DNA of 64,000 nt, taken from Companilactobacillus crustorum JCM 15951. GTDB lineage: Bacteria; Bacillota; Bacilli; Lactobacillales; Lactobacillaceae. Made by a program: the position numbers and the translations under genes. Shown one piece after another: positions 39,196 to 47,898 of the stretch. The notes below the pieces were generated by a model. That model searched no databases. It was not told the DNA's origin and was given only the letters and a program-made list of their open reading frames with translations. Numbering within the stretch: position 1 is the stretch's first letter; each line of letters opens with the position of its first letter. Location: positions 18,445-82,444 of the forward strand of contig NZ_AZDB01000006.1 of NCBI RefSeq assembly GCF_001434585.1, given 5' to 3'.

Positions 39196-40320
39196 TTATT
39201 CTAAAGACTGTTGAAGACGTTTTTTATGGAATAATGCTTTAATTTTTGACCAAATAATATGGAAAGAATATGCGGAGACAAATGATAGTACCCAAGTCAA
39301 TAAATAGCAAATAATAACAGCTAGCAGCGGATTGATAGTTGCTAAATTATTGCCGCCAAGACGCCAAATTATTTGAAGCCAAAAGACATTGGATAAATAA
39401 GCTCGATAGGCATAGGTAGCTAGGAAATGAAAAGCTGATAATGCCTTGGAACGAGTATTAATATGGTGAATTGCTAAAGCTGCAATTAAAAAAATGGCTG
39501 TTAACGCATAAATTGTCATTGATGGCTTGTAATATGGAGCATTAGGCAATTTTATGGGATAGCCATAGGAAAATAATTCACGGTTAGTCCAGTAGAAAAC
39601 TGCTAAGAAAATAACAATTAAAAATGGCGTGGCCTTTTTTATGAAGATTTCAAATTTATTGCGATACATCCAAGCGATAACTCCAAAGATTCCATAAATT
39701 ATGAAGCTTAAAAAGACTCGATCTAATAAATACCAACTTTGTTCATGTGGACCGTGAAAAACTTGGGTATCATAGAAGGCTAACCAACTGACAAAGAAAA
39801 CAACAGTTATACCAATCGTCCAAAGGGCGTTTTTAGAATTTTTCTGTATCCAATGTGCTAAGGACCAGAATAAAGGCATGAGAATGATGAATTGAAGCAT
39901 CATCGTATTATACCAGAGGTGTGGTGCAGCATTACCATTGATAAAATGCCAACAAAATGATCCTAAGTCGTGATATTGATTGACTTGTTGAACATTTGGA
40001 AAGATGAATAGGTAAGCTAGTGTCCACCAAATAGTGGGTACAAAAAGAGCAGACCATTGCTTACACATATATCCACCATAGTTTTTCCATGTATTCTGGT
40101 TAGTCGTCCGAGTCGTAGTATAGAGAATTCCGAAGATAAAGGCTGGGGCGGTAAACTTGACCAGATTATAAATAATTCCAATCGGTGTTTGATAATTGAA
40201 ACTTGGATTAGTGGATAATACTAAACTAAGAACAGTCTGCATCATTACGGCAGTACAAGCAAAGACTTTCATATAATCGCCGATATCGGCAGGGCTTGTA
40301 GTGTCTTTTTTTATATTCAT
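39196..40320 (-). CDS. Acyltransferase 3 family membrane protein
   Basis: A 374-residue integral membrane protein with about ten helices of the acyltransferase-3 type that O-acylates surface glycans. The DYMKVFACTAVMMQT first helix, the LWYNTMMLQFIILMPLF segment and the PHEQSWYLLDRVFLSF loop fit the family. The usual catalytic His is not obvious in the first helix, where DYMKVF replaces the typical RxxA/H context, so activity is uncertain. It is monocistronic, with GGGAGA before the start. Confidence 0.7.
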   Translation of the reverse strand: MNIKKDTTSPADIGDYMKVFACTAVMMQTVLSLVLSTNPSFNYQTPIGIIYNLVKFTAPAFIFGILYTTTRTTNQNTWKNYGGYMCKQWSALFVPTIWWTLAYLFIFPNVQQVNQYHDLGSFCWHFINGNAAPHLWYNTMMLQFIILMPLFWSLAHWIQKNSKNALWTIGITVVFFVSWLAFYDTQVFHGPHEQSWYLLDRVFLSFIIYGIFGVIAWMYRNKFEIFIKKATPFLIVIFLAVFYWTNRELFSYGYPIKLPNAPYYKPSMTIYALTAIFLIAALAIHHINTRSKALSAFHFLATYAYRAYLSNVFWLQIIWRLGGNNLATINPLLAVIICYLLTWVLSFVSAYSFHIIWSKIKALFHKKRLQQSLE

Positions 40321-40404
40321 TTGATAATCTCCCTTTGTAAAATTGTGAGATCAACAAAAGGAAATGCTTAAAGCAAATATAAGCTCATTAAAAATAAAAA
40401 GCAA

Positions 40405-41280
40405 CTAAATTTTTAATTCAGAACGTTGGAACTTTAGAAAAATCATAATTAATTCATTACTGATTTCTCGTTGAATGCCAGTCATGTTTCGGTGCGGAGA
40501 ACTGAGATAAATTGTTCTTTGCAAAGGATCGGGAGTCAGTCGAGCTAATTGGACTTTGGGCTGAATGGTTTGCCAAGTTACGGAAGGAATAAAGCTCAAC
40601 CCAATGCCAGCTTCAATTAACCCCCTGACGGTGGCTGGATCATCAGCTTCATACATATAATCTAAAGCAATATCACGTTTATTAAAGTAACGATCAATTG
40701 TAAAACGTAACGGATTGTTTCTGGATAGGCCAATTAATTTCTCGCCTTTTAATTCGCTTGGCTTAACGAATTGTTTGCTATAGCCGTAATTTATATTCCA
40801 GCCAACAAAGATTTCTTCCTTTAAAACAGGCACATTAGTTAATCCCTGAAGCGGATTGCTAGTAACGATAAAATCGAATTGTTTGAAGTCGGTTTCTCTA
40901 ACGTTGTGTTGGGCCAGAGTTAATCTAACATTGGGAAACTTTTGTTTAACGTTGGCAACAATTGTGGGAATGAAGGGAGAGGCTACCTCTAATAATAAAG
41001 AAATAGGATATTCGGTTTGATCGGGACCACCTTTGACAGCATTGATTCCTCGATCTAATTCTTCCAAACTGTCATTAACATAGCTGTAAAAGAGTTTGCC
41101 AGCTCGGTCAAGTTTTAAAGTGCGACCAGTTCGATCAAATAATTTAGTATCTAATTCATCTTCTAACTGCTTGATAGTTTTACTGACAGCAGGTTGGGAG
41201 ACATAGAGAATATTGGAAGCCTTAGTAATACTTTCTTGATTAGCAACTACAACAAAGTATTTTAATTGATTAATGTTCAT
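40405..41280 (-). CDS. LysR-family regulator of the malonate decarboxylase operon
   Basis: A 291-residue LysR protein: winged helix in residues 1-60 (QESITKASNILYVSQPAVSKTIKQLEDEL), effector domain about 90-290. It is transcribed away from mdcH from a shared 120-bp control region with a 14-bp palindrome. This divergent layout is typical of LysR activators of the adjacent operon. The MdcR name from Klebsiella may apply by position, but I cannot show orthology. Confidence 0.85.
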   Translation of the reverse strand: MNINQLKYFVVVANQESITKASNILYVSQPAVSKTIKQLEDELDTKLFDRTGRTLKLDRAGKLFYSYVNDSLEELDRGINAVKGGPDQTEYPISLLLEVASPFIPTIVANVKQKFPNVRLTLAQHNVRETDFKQFDFIVTSNPLQGLTNVPVLKEEIFVGWNINYGYSKQFVKPSELKGEKLIGLSRNNPLRFTIDRYFNKRDIALDYMYEADDPATVRGLIEAGIGLSFIPSVTWQTIQPKVQLARLTPDPLQRTIYLSSPHRNMTGIQREISNELIMIFLKFQRSELKI

Positions 41281-41296
41281 TAGATCACCTCATATA

Positions 41297-41310
41297 TAAC
41301 CAAATGGTTA
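41297..41310. promoter_or_regulatory. Palindrome in the LysR-mdc control region
   Basis: TAACCA-AA-TGGTTA, perfect arms, 16 bases before the LysR start and about 95 before mdcH. A probable LysR binding site. The T-N11-A rule fits only with a one-base adjustment. Confidence 0.5.
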
Positions 41311-41403
41311 AGTATTATGCTTTTTATATATTATACATGTTATGAATCATTTCTTATACTGAACAAGTGAGATCAATAAAAAGGTTAATGGAGGTGAGGG
41401 TAT

Positions 41404-42312
41404 ATTAAAACTTTATGGATTTTTCCTGGACAAGGCGGGCAACAAGCAGGAATGCTTCAAAATGTTTCTCATGATCTGTTGGCAAAAGTTAAAGATTTAA
41501 CGGGTGTAGAACTGACAGATGATGATCGAGCATATCAGGATTCAATTCAGATACAGTTAGGAATTTTAGTTTTACAGCTATTCAACATTCGGCAATTGCG
41601 AAGTATTAATCAAAGCCCTGCTGCTGTGGCAGGACATTCCTTAGGTATTTTTGCAGCAGCTGTAGCTAGTGGAGTTATTAGCGAAGATGAAGCAATTAAA
41701 ACTGTTTATATTCGTTCTCAGAAAATGCAAGAATCATATCCAACTGGGTATGGTATGGGAGCTATTGTTGGTTTGACTAGAAAAGGAGTTTCTGAATTAG
41801 TTGAAAAAATTAATAGTGATGTTGAGCCGGTCTTTACTTCTAATCAAAATTCCGAACTACAGACTGTTATTTCTGGATCTATTGCAGGCATAAAAAAAGT
41901 ATTGGCTTTAGCTAAGAAAGATAGTGCTCAAAAGGCTGTCTTGTTAAAAGTACCTGTGCCTTCTCATTCTCCGTTAATGCAATCCGTTGCTGATGTTCTG
42001 GAAACAAGACTAGCAACAGTGACGTTACATGATCCCAAATGTATCTATTTGGCTAATTATAATGGTCACGCTATTAGAAATGTTCAAGGTGTTAAATACG
42101 ATATGATTAACAATCTCGTTCACCCGGTTTATTGGGACACGATGATGGATGTGGCTCAGGAGTTAGGAATAGATACATCTTTGGAAACGCAGCCAGGACA
42201 AACCTTTACAAGATTAGTTAAAAGTAAGTTTCCTGATTTTAGAACAATCACCATGAAGAATATGAAACTTGATGATATAGAATTTTTATTGGAAAAATGG
42301 AAAAGAGGATAA
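41404..42312 (+). CDS. mdcH: Malonate decarboxylase acyltransferase (MdcH), probable ATT start
   Basis: A malonyl-CoA:ACP transacylase-type protein, 302 residues, that loads malonyl onto the MdcC carrier. The essential N-terminal motif FPGQGGQQ lies upstream of the first ATG (41452), so translation must begin earlier. After an in-frame TGA at 41395 the only plausible start is ATT 41404, nine bases past a strong GGAGGTGAG; no ATG, GTG, TTG or CTG occurs in frame there except TTA/ACT codons. Active Ser in AGHSLGIF and His in VPVPSHSPLM are present. First gene of mdcH-A-C-DE-G. Confidence 0.86.
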   Translation: MKTLWIFPGQGGQQAGMLQNVSHDLLAKVKDLTGVELTDDDRAYQDSIQIQLGILVLQLFNIRQLRSINQSPAAVAGHSLGIFAAAVASGVISEDEAIKTVYIRSQKMQESYPTGYGMGAIVGLTRKGVSELVEKINSDVEPVFTSNQNSELQTVISGSIAGIKKVLALAKKDSAQKAVLLKVPVPSHSPLMQSVADVLETRLATVTLHDPKCIYLANYNGHAIRNVQGVKYDMINNLVHPVYWDTMMDVAQELGIDTSLETQPGQTFTRLVKSKFPDFRTITMKNMKLDDIEFLLEKWKRG

Positions 42313-42315
42313 TTG

Positions 42316-43956
42316 ATGGCTACAAGAAGTTGGACACAAAATCGTGATGCAAAAGCAGCCAAGTTGGCTAGTATTTCATCAATTTTAGACGGTAAGTTCG
42401 TTAAAACAGAAAATGCTAAAAATTTATTGGAAAGTGTGATCAATCCGGGCGACAAAGTCGTTTTGGAAGGTGATAACCAGAAGCAGGCCAGTTTTCTATC
42501 ACAAACCTTACCTTCAGTTGATCCTGAAAAAATTCATGATTTACATATGATTATGTCGAGTGTTTCTCGTCCAGAACATTTGGATATTTTTGAAACCGGT
42601 ATTGCTAAAAAACTGGACTTTTCTTTTGCAGGACCACAGAGTACTAGAATCTCTCAAATGATTGCTGATGGAACTATGGAAGTCGGCGATATCCATACTT
42701 ATTTGGAATTGTATGCTCGTTTATATGTTGATTTGATTCCTAATGTGGTTTTGGTAGCAGCTGATAAAGTCGATCGTGAAGGTAATCTTTATACAGGAGC
42801 TAATACTGAAGAGACACCAGTTATTGTTGAATCAGCAGCTTTTAAAGATGGAATTGTTATCGTTCAGGCTAATGAGATTGTTGATAAAGTTCCACGAGTT
42901 GATATTCCTGGCGATTGGGTCGATATTGTTGTTCCAGCTGATGAACCATATCAACTAGAACCTCTATTTACCAGAGACCCACAAAATATTACTGAATTAC
43001 AGATTCTAATGGGAATGATGGCCATTCGTGGCATTTATGAAAAACATAACGTCCAAACAGTTAACCATGGTGTTGGCTTCAATACAGCCGCAATTGAATT
43101 ATTGTTGCCGACATATGGAGAACAATTAGGTCTAAAAGGCAAGATTGTTCCTAACTGGGAAGTTAATCCTACACCAACCTTGATTCCAGCAATTGAGAGT
43201 GGCTGGGTTCAAACTATCCACAGTTTCGGTGGAGAAGTTGGTATGGAAAATTATATTGCTCATCGTCCTGATATTTTCTTTGTTGGTAAAGATGGCACGA
43301 TGCGTTCTAACCGTGCTTTTGGTCAAATGGCCGGTCAATATGCGCTTGATATGTTCGTAGGTTCAACTTTACAAATTGATAAATATGGTAATTCTTCAAC
43401 TGTTACTAACGGTCGTTTATCAGGATTTGGTGGGGCTCCTAATATGGGAAGCAATCCAACTGGCCGTCGTCATTCTACGCCAGCTTGGCAAAGCTTTCGT
43501 CCGGATGATGATCCATTGGGTAAAGGTGAAAAATTAGTTGTCCAAATGGTAGAAACATTCGGTTCTAATAAAAAGCCTGTCTTTGTTGATCATTTGGATG
43601 CTGAAGAAGTTCAAAAAGAAGCCAAGTTAGCAAATGTTCCAATTATGATTTATAGCGAAGATACGACTCATATTGTGACAGAAGAAGGTATTGCTTACCT
43701 TTATAAGACTGATAGTATGGCTGAAAGACAAGCCGCCATTGAGGCGGTTGCTGGCGTTACACCGGTTGGATTGAGAAGTAATCCTAAGCAGCTAGCTGAT
43801 CTTAGGGCTCGTGGAATTGTTGCTTTGCCAGAAGATTTAGGTGTTCGTCGTAGCGAAGCCAAGAGATCATTATTGGCAGCACAAAATATGGATGACCTTG
43901 TTAAATGGTCAGATGGACTTTATAATCCACCTGCTAAGTTTAGAAGTTGGTCATAA
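42316..43956 (+). CDS. mdcA: Malonate decarboxylase alpha subunit (acetyl-S-ACP:malonate ACP transferase)
   Basis: A 546-residue MdcA that exchanges acetyl for malonyl on the carrier protein, the first step of biotin-independent malonate decarboxylation. It starts ATRSWTQNRDAK, and the central GVGFNTAAIELLLPTYGE and VGKDGTMRSNRAFGQMAGQYA segments are strongly MdcA-like. ATG 42316 with AGAGGA upstream, three bases after mdcH. Confidence 0.94.
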   Translation: MATRSWTQNRDAKAAKLASISSILDGKFVKTENAKNLLESVINPGDKVVLEGDNQKQASFLSQTLPSVDPEKIHDLHMIMSSVSRPEHLDIFETGIAKKLDFSFAGPQSTRISQMIADGTMEVGDIHTYLELYARLYVDLIPNVVLVAADKVDREGNLYTGANTEETPVIVESAAFKDGIVIVQANEIVDKVPRVDIPGDWVDIVVPADEPYQLEPLFTRDPQNITELQILMGMMAIRGIYEKHNVQTVNHGVGFNTAAIELLLPTYGEQLGLKGKIVPNWEVNPTPTLIPAIESGWVQTIHSFGGEVGMENYIAHRPDIFFVGKDGTMRSNRAFGQMAGQYALDMFVGSTLQIDKYGNSSTVTNGRLSGFGGAPNMGSNPTGRRHSTPAWQSFRPDDDPLGKGEKLVVQMVETFGSNKKPVFVDHLDAEEVQKEAKLANVPIMIYSEDTTHIVTEEGIAYLYKTDSMAERQAAIEAVAGVTPVGLRSNPKQLADLRARGIVALPEDLGVRRSEAKRSLLAAQNMDDLVKWSDGLYNPPAKFRSWS

Positions 43957-44001
43957 TAAGCAATTTTAATCCAATATATATAGTAAGAAATGGAGACAAA
44001 A

Positions 44002-44298
44002 ATGGAAAAATCACATTTTAATTTCGACACAAAAGAAGCAATTTCTAAACCGGTTCATGTTGGTGTCGTAGCCTCTGGCGACCTTGAAGTTATTTTTAGA
44101 CCAACCAATCAAGAGACTGAGGTTAATGTTGTAACTGGTAGTGATGGATTTAAAGAAGTTTGGGGTAATGTTTTAAAGCGTTTCTTTGACAGATATCCTA
44201 TTCAAGCAAATATTGAGATCAACGATTTTGGTTCAACGCCGGGTGTTGTTAATCTTCGTTTGACCCAAGCATTGGAGGAACTAAAGGATGAAAAATAG
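44002..44298 (+). CDS. mdcC: Malonate decarboxylase acyl carrier protein (delta subunit)
   Basis: A 98-residue carrier protein. The Ser that holds the phosphoribosyl-dephospho-CoA arm is in VGVVASGDLEVIF near residue 25. ATG 44002 has GGAG at 6 bases; the ATG at 43990 would overlap that site. The end overlaps mdcDE by 11 bases. Confidence 0.92.
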   Translation: MEKSHFNFDTKEAISKPVHVGVVASGDLEVIFRPTNQETEVNVVTGSDGFKEVWGNVLKRFFDRYPIQANIEINDFGSTPGVVNLRLTQALEELKDEK

Positions 44299-45949
44299 TT
44301 TTGTTGAATTACATGCACGCGAACTAGCTCTTTCATTGCTAGATGCTGGTACTTCTAGAGAATTAGTAGGACCACTTGATAATATGATTTCTCCACATTT
44401 GGAACCACAAGGTATTGTTCCTGAAAGTGATGATGGAATTGTTTTGATGAAAGGGAAGATTGAAGACAAGAACGTCTTGATCGTCTCTATTGAAGGTAAG
44501 TTCCAAGGTGGAGGAATCGGTGAAGTTAGTGGTGCCAAAATCGTAGCAGCTTTGGAAAAAGCTTTGGAAGATAACCAAAATGGTAAAACAATTTATCCTA
44601 TTCTTGTTTTGGATACAGGTGGTGTTCGTCTTCAAGAAGCTAATTATGGCTTGCTTTCGATTTCTGAAATTCAAAATGTGGTGATTGCTTTAAAGAAATA
44701 CGTACCTGTAATTGGTTTGATTCCAGGACGTGTGGGTTCATTTGGAGGAATGTCAATTACAGCCTCGATTCTTTCATATTTGATTACAACCAATAAAGCT
44801 AGAATTGGTTTGAATGGACCTGAAGTTATTGAACAAGAAGCCGGAGTCCGTGAATTTGATTCCAGCGATAAGAATCTAATTTGGAATACTTTGGGTACTA
44901 AACAAAGATTGGCTACTGGTCTAGTAGATGAAGTTGTTGATGATACAGTTGATGATATTAAAGAAGCAGTTATCAATGAAATTAACGCCAAAAAAGATGC
45001 TCATCGAACTGAAAATGTTGATTTTTATTTGAGTTTATTAGATCAATTAGATTTGAATAAAAAATTGGATATTTCTAGTTATGATAAACTTTATCAACAA
45101 GTGAAAACTACTAAGCATGAAGTAGCTGATGCTGTCGTTGGTTCAGAGGCTGGCACTAAGAGCCGTGGTCGTCTCTGGTTTGAAAAACTAACTGGTATTA
45201 AGAATGCTAAAAGTTCTGTGCCAACAGTTTTACATGCTCCAAAAGATGGCAAAGAATATATTGCTATCGTGCCTGATGCTAAGAATGCTTTTCCTCGAGT
45301 TAGAAATGGTGAGGTTGGTTTGCAAGAAGGCTTTGCTGTTGCTAGTGTAGTTAATAAAATTGTGGCTGAAGATAAAAATCAGACAACTAAACGTCCAATT
45401 ATTTTAGTAGTAGATGTTCCTAGTCAAGCATATGGCTACCAGGAAGAGTTAATTGGTATTCATGTGGCACTTGGTTCTAGTGCCGCTGCCTATGCTAAAG
45501 CTCGTCAGGCTGGTCATCCAGTGATTGCCTTTATTCCTGGAGATGCTGTTGCGGGTGGCTTTTTAGCCCATGGGTTACAATCTAATCGTTTGATTGCTTT
45601 AGATGATACTTCTATTACTATTCAAGCGATGTCAAAAGCCAGTGCTGCTAGAATTACTCAAAGAACTATTGCAGAGTTGGAAGAGGCTACAAAGCATGTT
45701 CCTGCAATGGCTTATGATATTGATAATTATGAAAAACTTGGGGCGCTTTACAAGTTAGTCAAGGGAATTGGTTCATGGGATGCTACTGATGAAAACGTTG
45801 CTAAAATTAAGCAAATTATTGATGATGCTATCCAAAGTACAGTCAATAAACCAGCCAATTTGCATTTCCGTTATGAAACACCAATTGCAAAGGAAAGCGG
45901 ACGTAAAGCTACGTTGCAAGTTCGTCAATTAGTTACTGAACAATGGTAG
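44288..45949 (+). CDS. mdcD: Malonate decarboxylase beta-gamma fusion (MdcD-MdcE)
   Basis: A 553-residue protein joining two subunits that are separate in Klebsiella and Pseudomonas. Residues 1 to about 235 are MdcD (carboxyltransferase fold: GGGIGEVSGAKI, LDTGGVRLQEANYGL, GRVGSFGGMSITA). About 285-553 are MdcE (TKSRGRLWFEKLTG, IPGDAVAGGFLAHGLQSNRLIALD). A short charged linker joins them and the frame is open throughout, so this is a true fusion. Together they decarboxylate malonyl-S-ACP to acetyl-S-ACP and CO2. Confidence 0.92.
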   Translation: MKNSFVELHARELALSLLDAGTSRELVGPLDNMISPHLEPQGIVPESDDGIVLMKGKIEDKNVLIVSIEGKFQGGGIGEVSGAKIVAALEKALEDNQNGKTIYPILVLDTGGVRLQEANYGLLSISEIQNVVIALKKYVPVIGLIPGRVGSFGGMSITASILSYLITTNKARIGLNGPEVIEQEAGVREFDSSDKNLIWNTLGTKQRLATGLVDEVVDDTVDDIKEAVINEINAKKDAHRTENVDFYLSLLDQLDLNKKLDISSYDKLYQQVKTTKHEVADAVVGSEAGTKSRGRLWFEKLTGIKNAKSSVPTVLHAPKDGKEYIAIVPDAKNAFPRVRNGEVGLQEGFAVASVVNKIVAEDKNQTTKRPIILVVDVPSQAYGYQEELIGIHVALGSSAAAYAKARQAGHPVIAFIPGDAVAGGFLAHGLQSNRLIALDDTSITIQAMSKASAARITQRTIAELEEATKHVPAMAYDIDNYEKLGALYKLVKGIGSWDATDENVAKIKQIIDDAIQSTVNKPANLHFRYETPIAKESGRKATLQVRQLVTEQW

Positions 45950-46560
45950 TAGTAAAGCCACATGATTTATTACAGATAGCGTCACTAAAGGAGTTATTTG
46001 GAAATGATTTACCGGTATGGGCTACGGCTGTTTTTCCTCAATCTTTAACAGTAGTAGTCAGAAGAAGTCCAATTTTAAATAACCAAATTCCTGTTGGTAT
46101 TAGAGGGCAAAAACGGGAACAACGTTTTGCTACCTATATCAATCGAACCGCCATTCAAAAAATAATTACACCATATGATTTGGTTAAAAATAAAGTTTGG
46201 AATGATCTCTCAGAAGATAGAAAAGAATTACCGGCGATAATGGCCTTGCCAGAAGTAGCAAAAATTTTGCAAACTTATCATTGGGGAGTTAGTGGAAGTG
46301 TTGGTTTTGAATTAGCCACTAAAGTTAAGACGGCCAAATTAAGCAGCGATTTAGATTTAGTTTGGCAACCGGATACTTCACTTAGTAAGAATGAAGCCAA
46401 GTTTTTATTGAAAAAGTTAAATCAATTTGGCGTTCATGTTGACTTGCAAGTTATTCGAGGCAACAATGGCTTTTCTCTAGAGGAGTATGCAAATAGTAAA
46501 TCGACTATTATGGTAAAAACTTTGCGTGATCCAATTTTGGTAAATGATCCGTGGTTATAG
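45943..46560 (+). CDS. mdcG: Malonate decarboxylase holo-ACP synthase (MdcG)
   Basis: A 205-residue nucleotidyltransferase that attaches triphosphoribosyl-dephospho-CoA to MdcC. The catalytic acidic pair lies in LSSDLDLVWQP and a later acid in VHVDLQVIRG. The ATG lies inside the mdcDE stop region (7-base overlap), so it is translationally coupled. Its substrate maker MdcB is not encoded here; CitG from a citrate lyase locus elsewhere could supply it (inference). Confidence 0.9.
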   Translation: MVVVKPHDLLQIASLKELFGNDLPVWATAVFPQSLTVVVRRSPILNNQIPVGIRGQKREQRFATYINRTAIQKIITPYDLVKNKVWNDLSEDRKELPAIMALPEVAKILQTYHWGVSGSVGFELATKVKTAKLSSDLDLVWQPDTSLSKNEAKFLLKKLNQFGVHVDLQVIRGNNGFSLEEYANSKSTIMVKTLRDPILVNDPWL

Positions 46561-46571
46561 AGCTAAGATAT

Positions 46572-46607
46572 AAAAAACAATGAGTTCAGAAGAATTCATT
46601 GTTTTTT
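46572..46607 (+). terminator. Terminator of the mdc operon
   Basis: AAAACAATGAGTTC-AGA-AGAATTCATTGTTTTTT, 11 bases past the mdcG stop; it closes the operon with no transporter gene. Confidence 0.82.
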
Positions 46608-46686
46608 GCAATATTATTAAATTTTTAAGTTAAGGTTAATTTTTAATTCATATAATAGATACGATTGAATAAAGAGGAGATACGCA

Positions 46687-47478
46687 ATGAAATATATGAC
46701 GGATGATAAGGTTGAACTGGACTATTGTGATCAAGGTCAAGGACAGCCCGTAATTCTAGTCGAAGGCTTCGGTGGTTACCAAGAAATTTGGAAATTACAA
46801 GTTAAATACTTGTTAGAAATGAATTGTCGGGTAATTACATATGATCATCGAAATCATGGTCGTTCTCAGAGAACCGCGGCTAATTTAAGCATTGAACAAT
46901 TAACAGCCGATTTAGCCGGGTTAATTGATTATTTGAAATTGGATCAACCAATCTTAATAGGGCACTCAATGGGAGCAAGTGTTTGTTACGATTATTTAAG
47001 TCATTACCAAAATGTTGATGCTGTCATGGCAATTGATCAATCACCCAAAATGTTAAATGATGTTGATTGGCCTTATGGTTTTGAATCAATTACAAATGCT
47101 GATTTTTCTGAAAAATTAAATTATCCTGACGAAGTGCATGAGACGCTTCATGGATTGGATCGAAGAATTACCTTAGCTTTAAATAGAGTTCGAAGCCAAT
47201 ATCCTTTTGACCGTAATCAGAATATGACGTTATTGTTTGACCATGCCCAAAAGGATTGGCGTAGAATTTTGTTAAAAAGTTCAATTCCAGTTACTTTAGT
47301 TACTGCTAGACAGAGTCCGTATTTTGATTATCATTTCGCAGACTCGCTTGTCGATCAAAATTCACTGATAAAACAAGTTGTAGTTGATAATTGTGGGCAT
47401 GATATAATAGCTGAAGTTCCAGAATTGTTTAATCAAACGTTACGCCATTTTATTTTTAGTAGTACAAAAAAAAGATAA
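46687..47478 (+). CDS. Alpha/beta hydrolase
   Basis: A 263-residue alpha/beta-hydrolase fold protein: oxyanion region VEGFGGYQEIW, DHRNHGRS, nucleophile elbow GHSMGAS (near residue 98), and C-terminal His in DNCGHDIIAE. There is no signal peptide. A TATAAT box at 46651-46656 and AAGAGGAG upstream point to its own transcript. The substrate cannot be named. It is separated from mdc by a terminator, so probably unrelated. Confidence 0.8.
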   Translation: MKYMTDDKVELDYCDQGQGQPVILVEGFGGYQEIWKLQVKYLLEMNCRVITYDHRNHGRSQRTAANLSIEQLTADLAGLIDYLKLDQPILIGHSMGASVCYDYLSHYQNVDAVMAIDQSPKMLNDVDWPYGFESITNADFSEKLNYPDEVHETLHGLDRRITLALNRVRSQYPFDRNQNMTLLFDHAQKDWRRILLKSSIPVTLVTARQSPYFDYHFADSLVDQNSLIKQVVVDNCGHDIIAEVPELFNQTLRHFIFSSTKKR

Positions 47479-47544
47479 CATTCCGCATGTAAAACACGAA
47501 GTATTATCTTCTTTTTATAGGATAATATTCTGTTAAAGAGATAA

Positions 47545-47584
47545 TTTACTAATAAAAGTTGATTTATCAACACTTATTGGTAAA
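47545..47584. other. 40-bp near-perfect palindrome by tRNA-Arg
   Basis: Nested arms TTTAC/GTAAA, AATAA/TTATT and GTTGAT/ATCAAC pair across a TT centre (16 of 19 positions). There is no T tail on either side, so it does not look like a terminator. It may be an operator or a recombination site. Confidence 0.5.
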
Positions 47585-47602
47585 AGTTTGTGAAACAAAA
47601 AA

Positions 47603-47674
47603 TGCGCCACGTGGGAGTCGAACCCACATTCCAGGAACCGGAATCCTGTGTGCGATCCATTACACTAGCGGCGC
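47603..47674 (-). tRNA. tRNA-Arg(CCG)
   Basis: A 72-nt cloverleaf on the minus strand. The acceptor begins GCGCCGC and ends GTGGCGCA, the anticodon arm is CAGGA-TTCCGGT-TCCTG with anticodon CCG, and the T arm has GGTTCGA. CCA is not encoded. TTTTTTG follows directly as a terminator. A TAAAAT box lies upstream on the minus strand near 47685-47695. Confidence 0.93.
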
Positions 47675-47761
47675 AAGTACACTCTTATTTTATCGCACTT
47701 CCATATCAAAAGTAAATCTCAAAAAAATTATTATTAATTTTACTTTTTGTAAACATATCCC

Positions 47762-47789
47762 TTGAAATTTTCACAAGAGAGTCTATAAT
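47762..47789 (+). promoter_or_regulatory. Promoter of the cggR-gap operon
   Basis: TTGAAA (47762-47767), 16-bp spacer, TATAAT (47784-47789), upstream of the CggR operator. Confidence 0.7.
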
Positions 47790-47802
47790 TACAGTTGTGC
47801 TT

Positions 47803-47840
47803 AAGAGATGAGGTAAAACTCATCTGGGCTTTTATTTTTT
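47803..47840 (+). terminator. Terminator-like hairpin in the cggR leader
   Basis: AGATGAG-GTAAAA-CTCATCT (47806-47825), extendable by AAG/CTT around a GGG bulge, then TTATTTTTT. It lies between the promoter and the operator, so it may act as an attenuator. Confidence 0.55.
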
Positions 47841-47847
47841 GAGTACA

Positions 47848-47885
47848 TGGGTCGTAAACAGACATACAGGGACAATATTTGCCCC
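47848..47885 (+). promoter_or_regulatory. CggR operator
   Basis: TGGGTC-N6-AGAC-N4-AGGGAC-N6-TGCCCC matches the direct-repeat layout of the Bacillus CggR operator (GGGAC N6 TGTC N4 GGGAC N6 TGTCC). It sits 13 bases before the cggR start. Fructose-1,6-bisphosphate should release CggR. Confidence 0.82.
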
Positions 47886-47898
47886 ATGGAGTATATCA

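Noticed and set aside
47559-47765. 68-residue plus-strand open frame
   Set aside because: It is the antisense of tRNA-Arg and its flanks, with no ribosome site.
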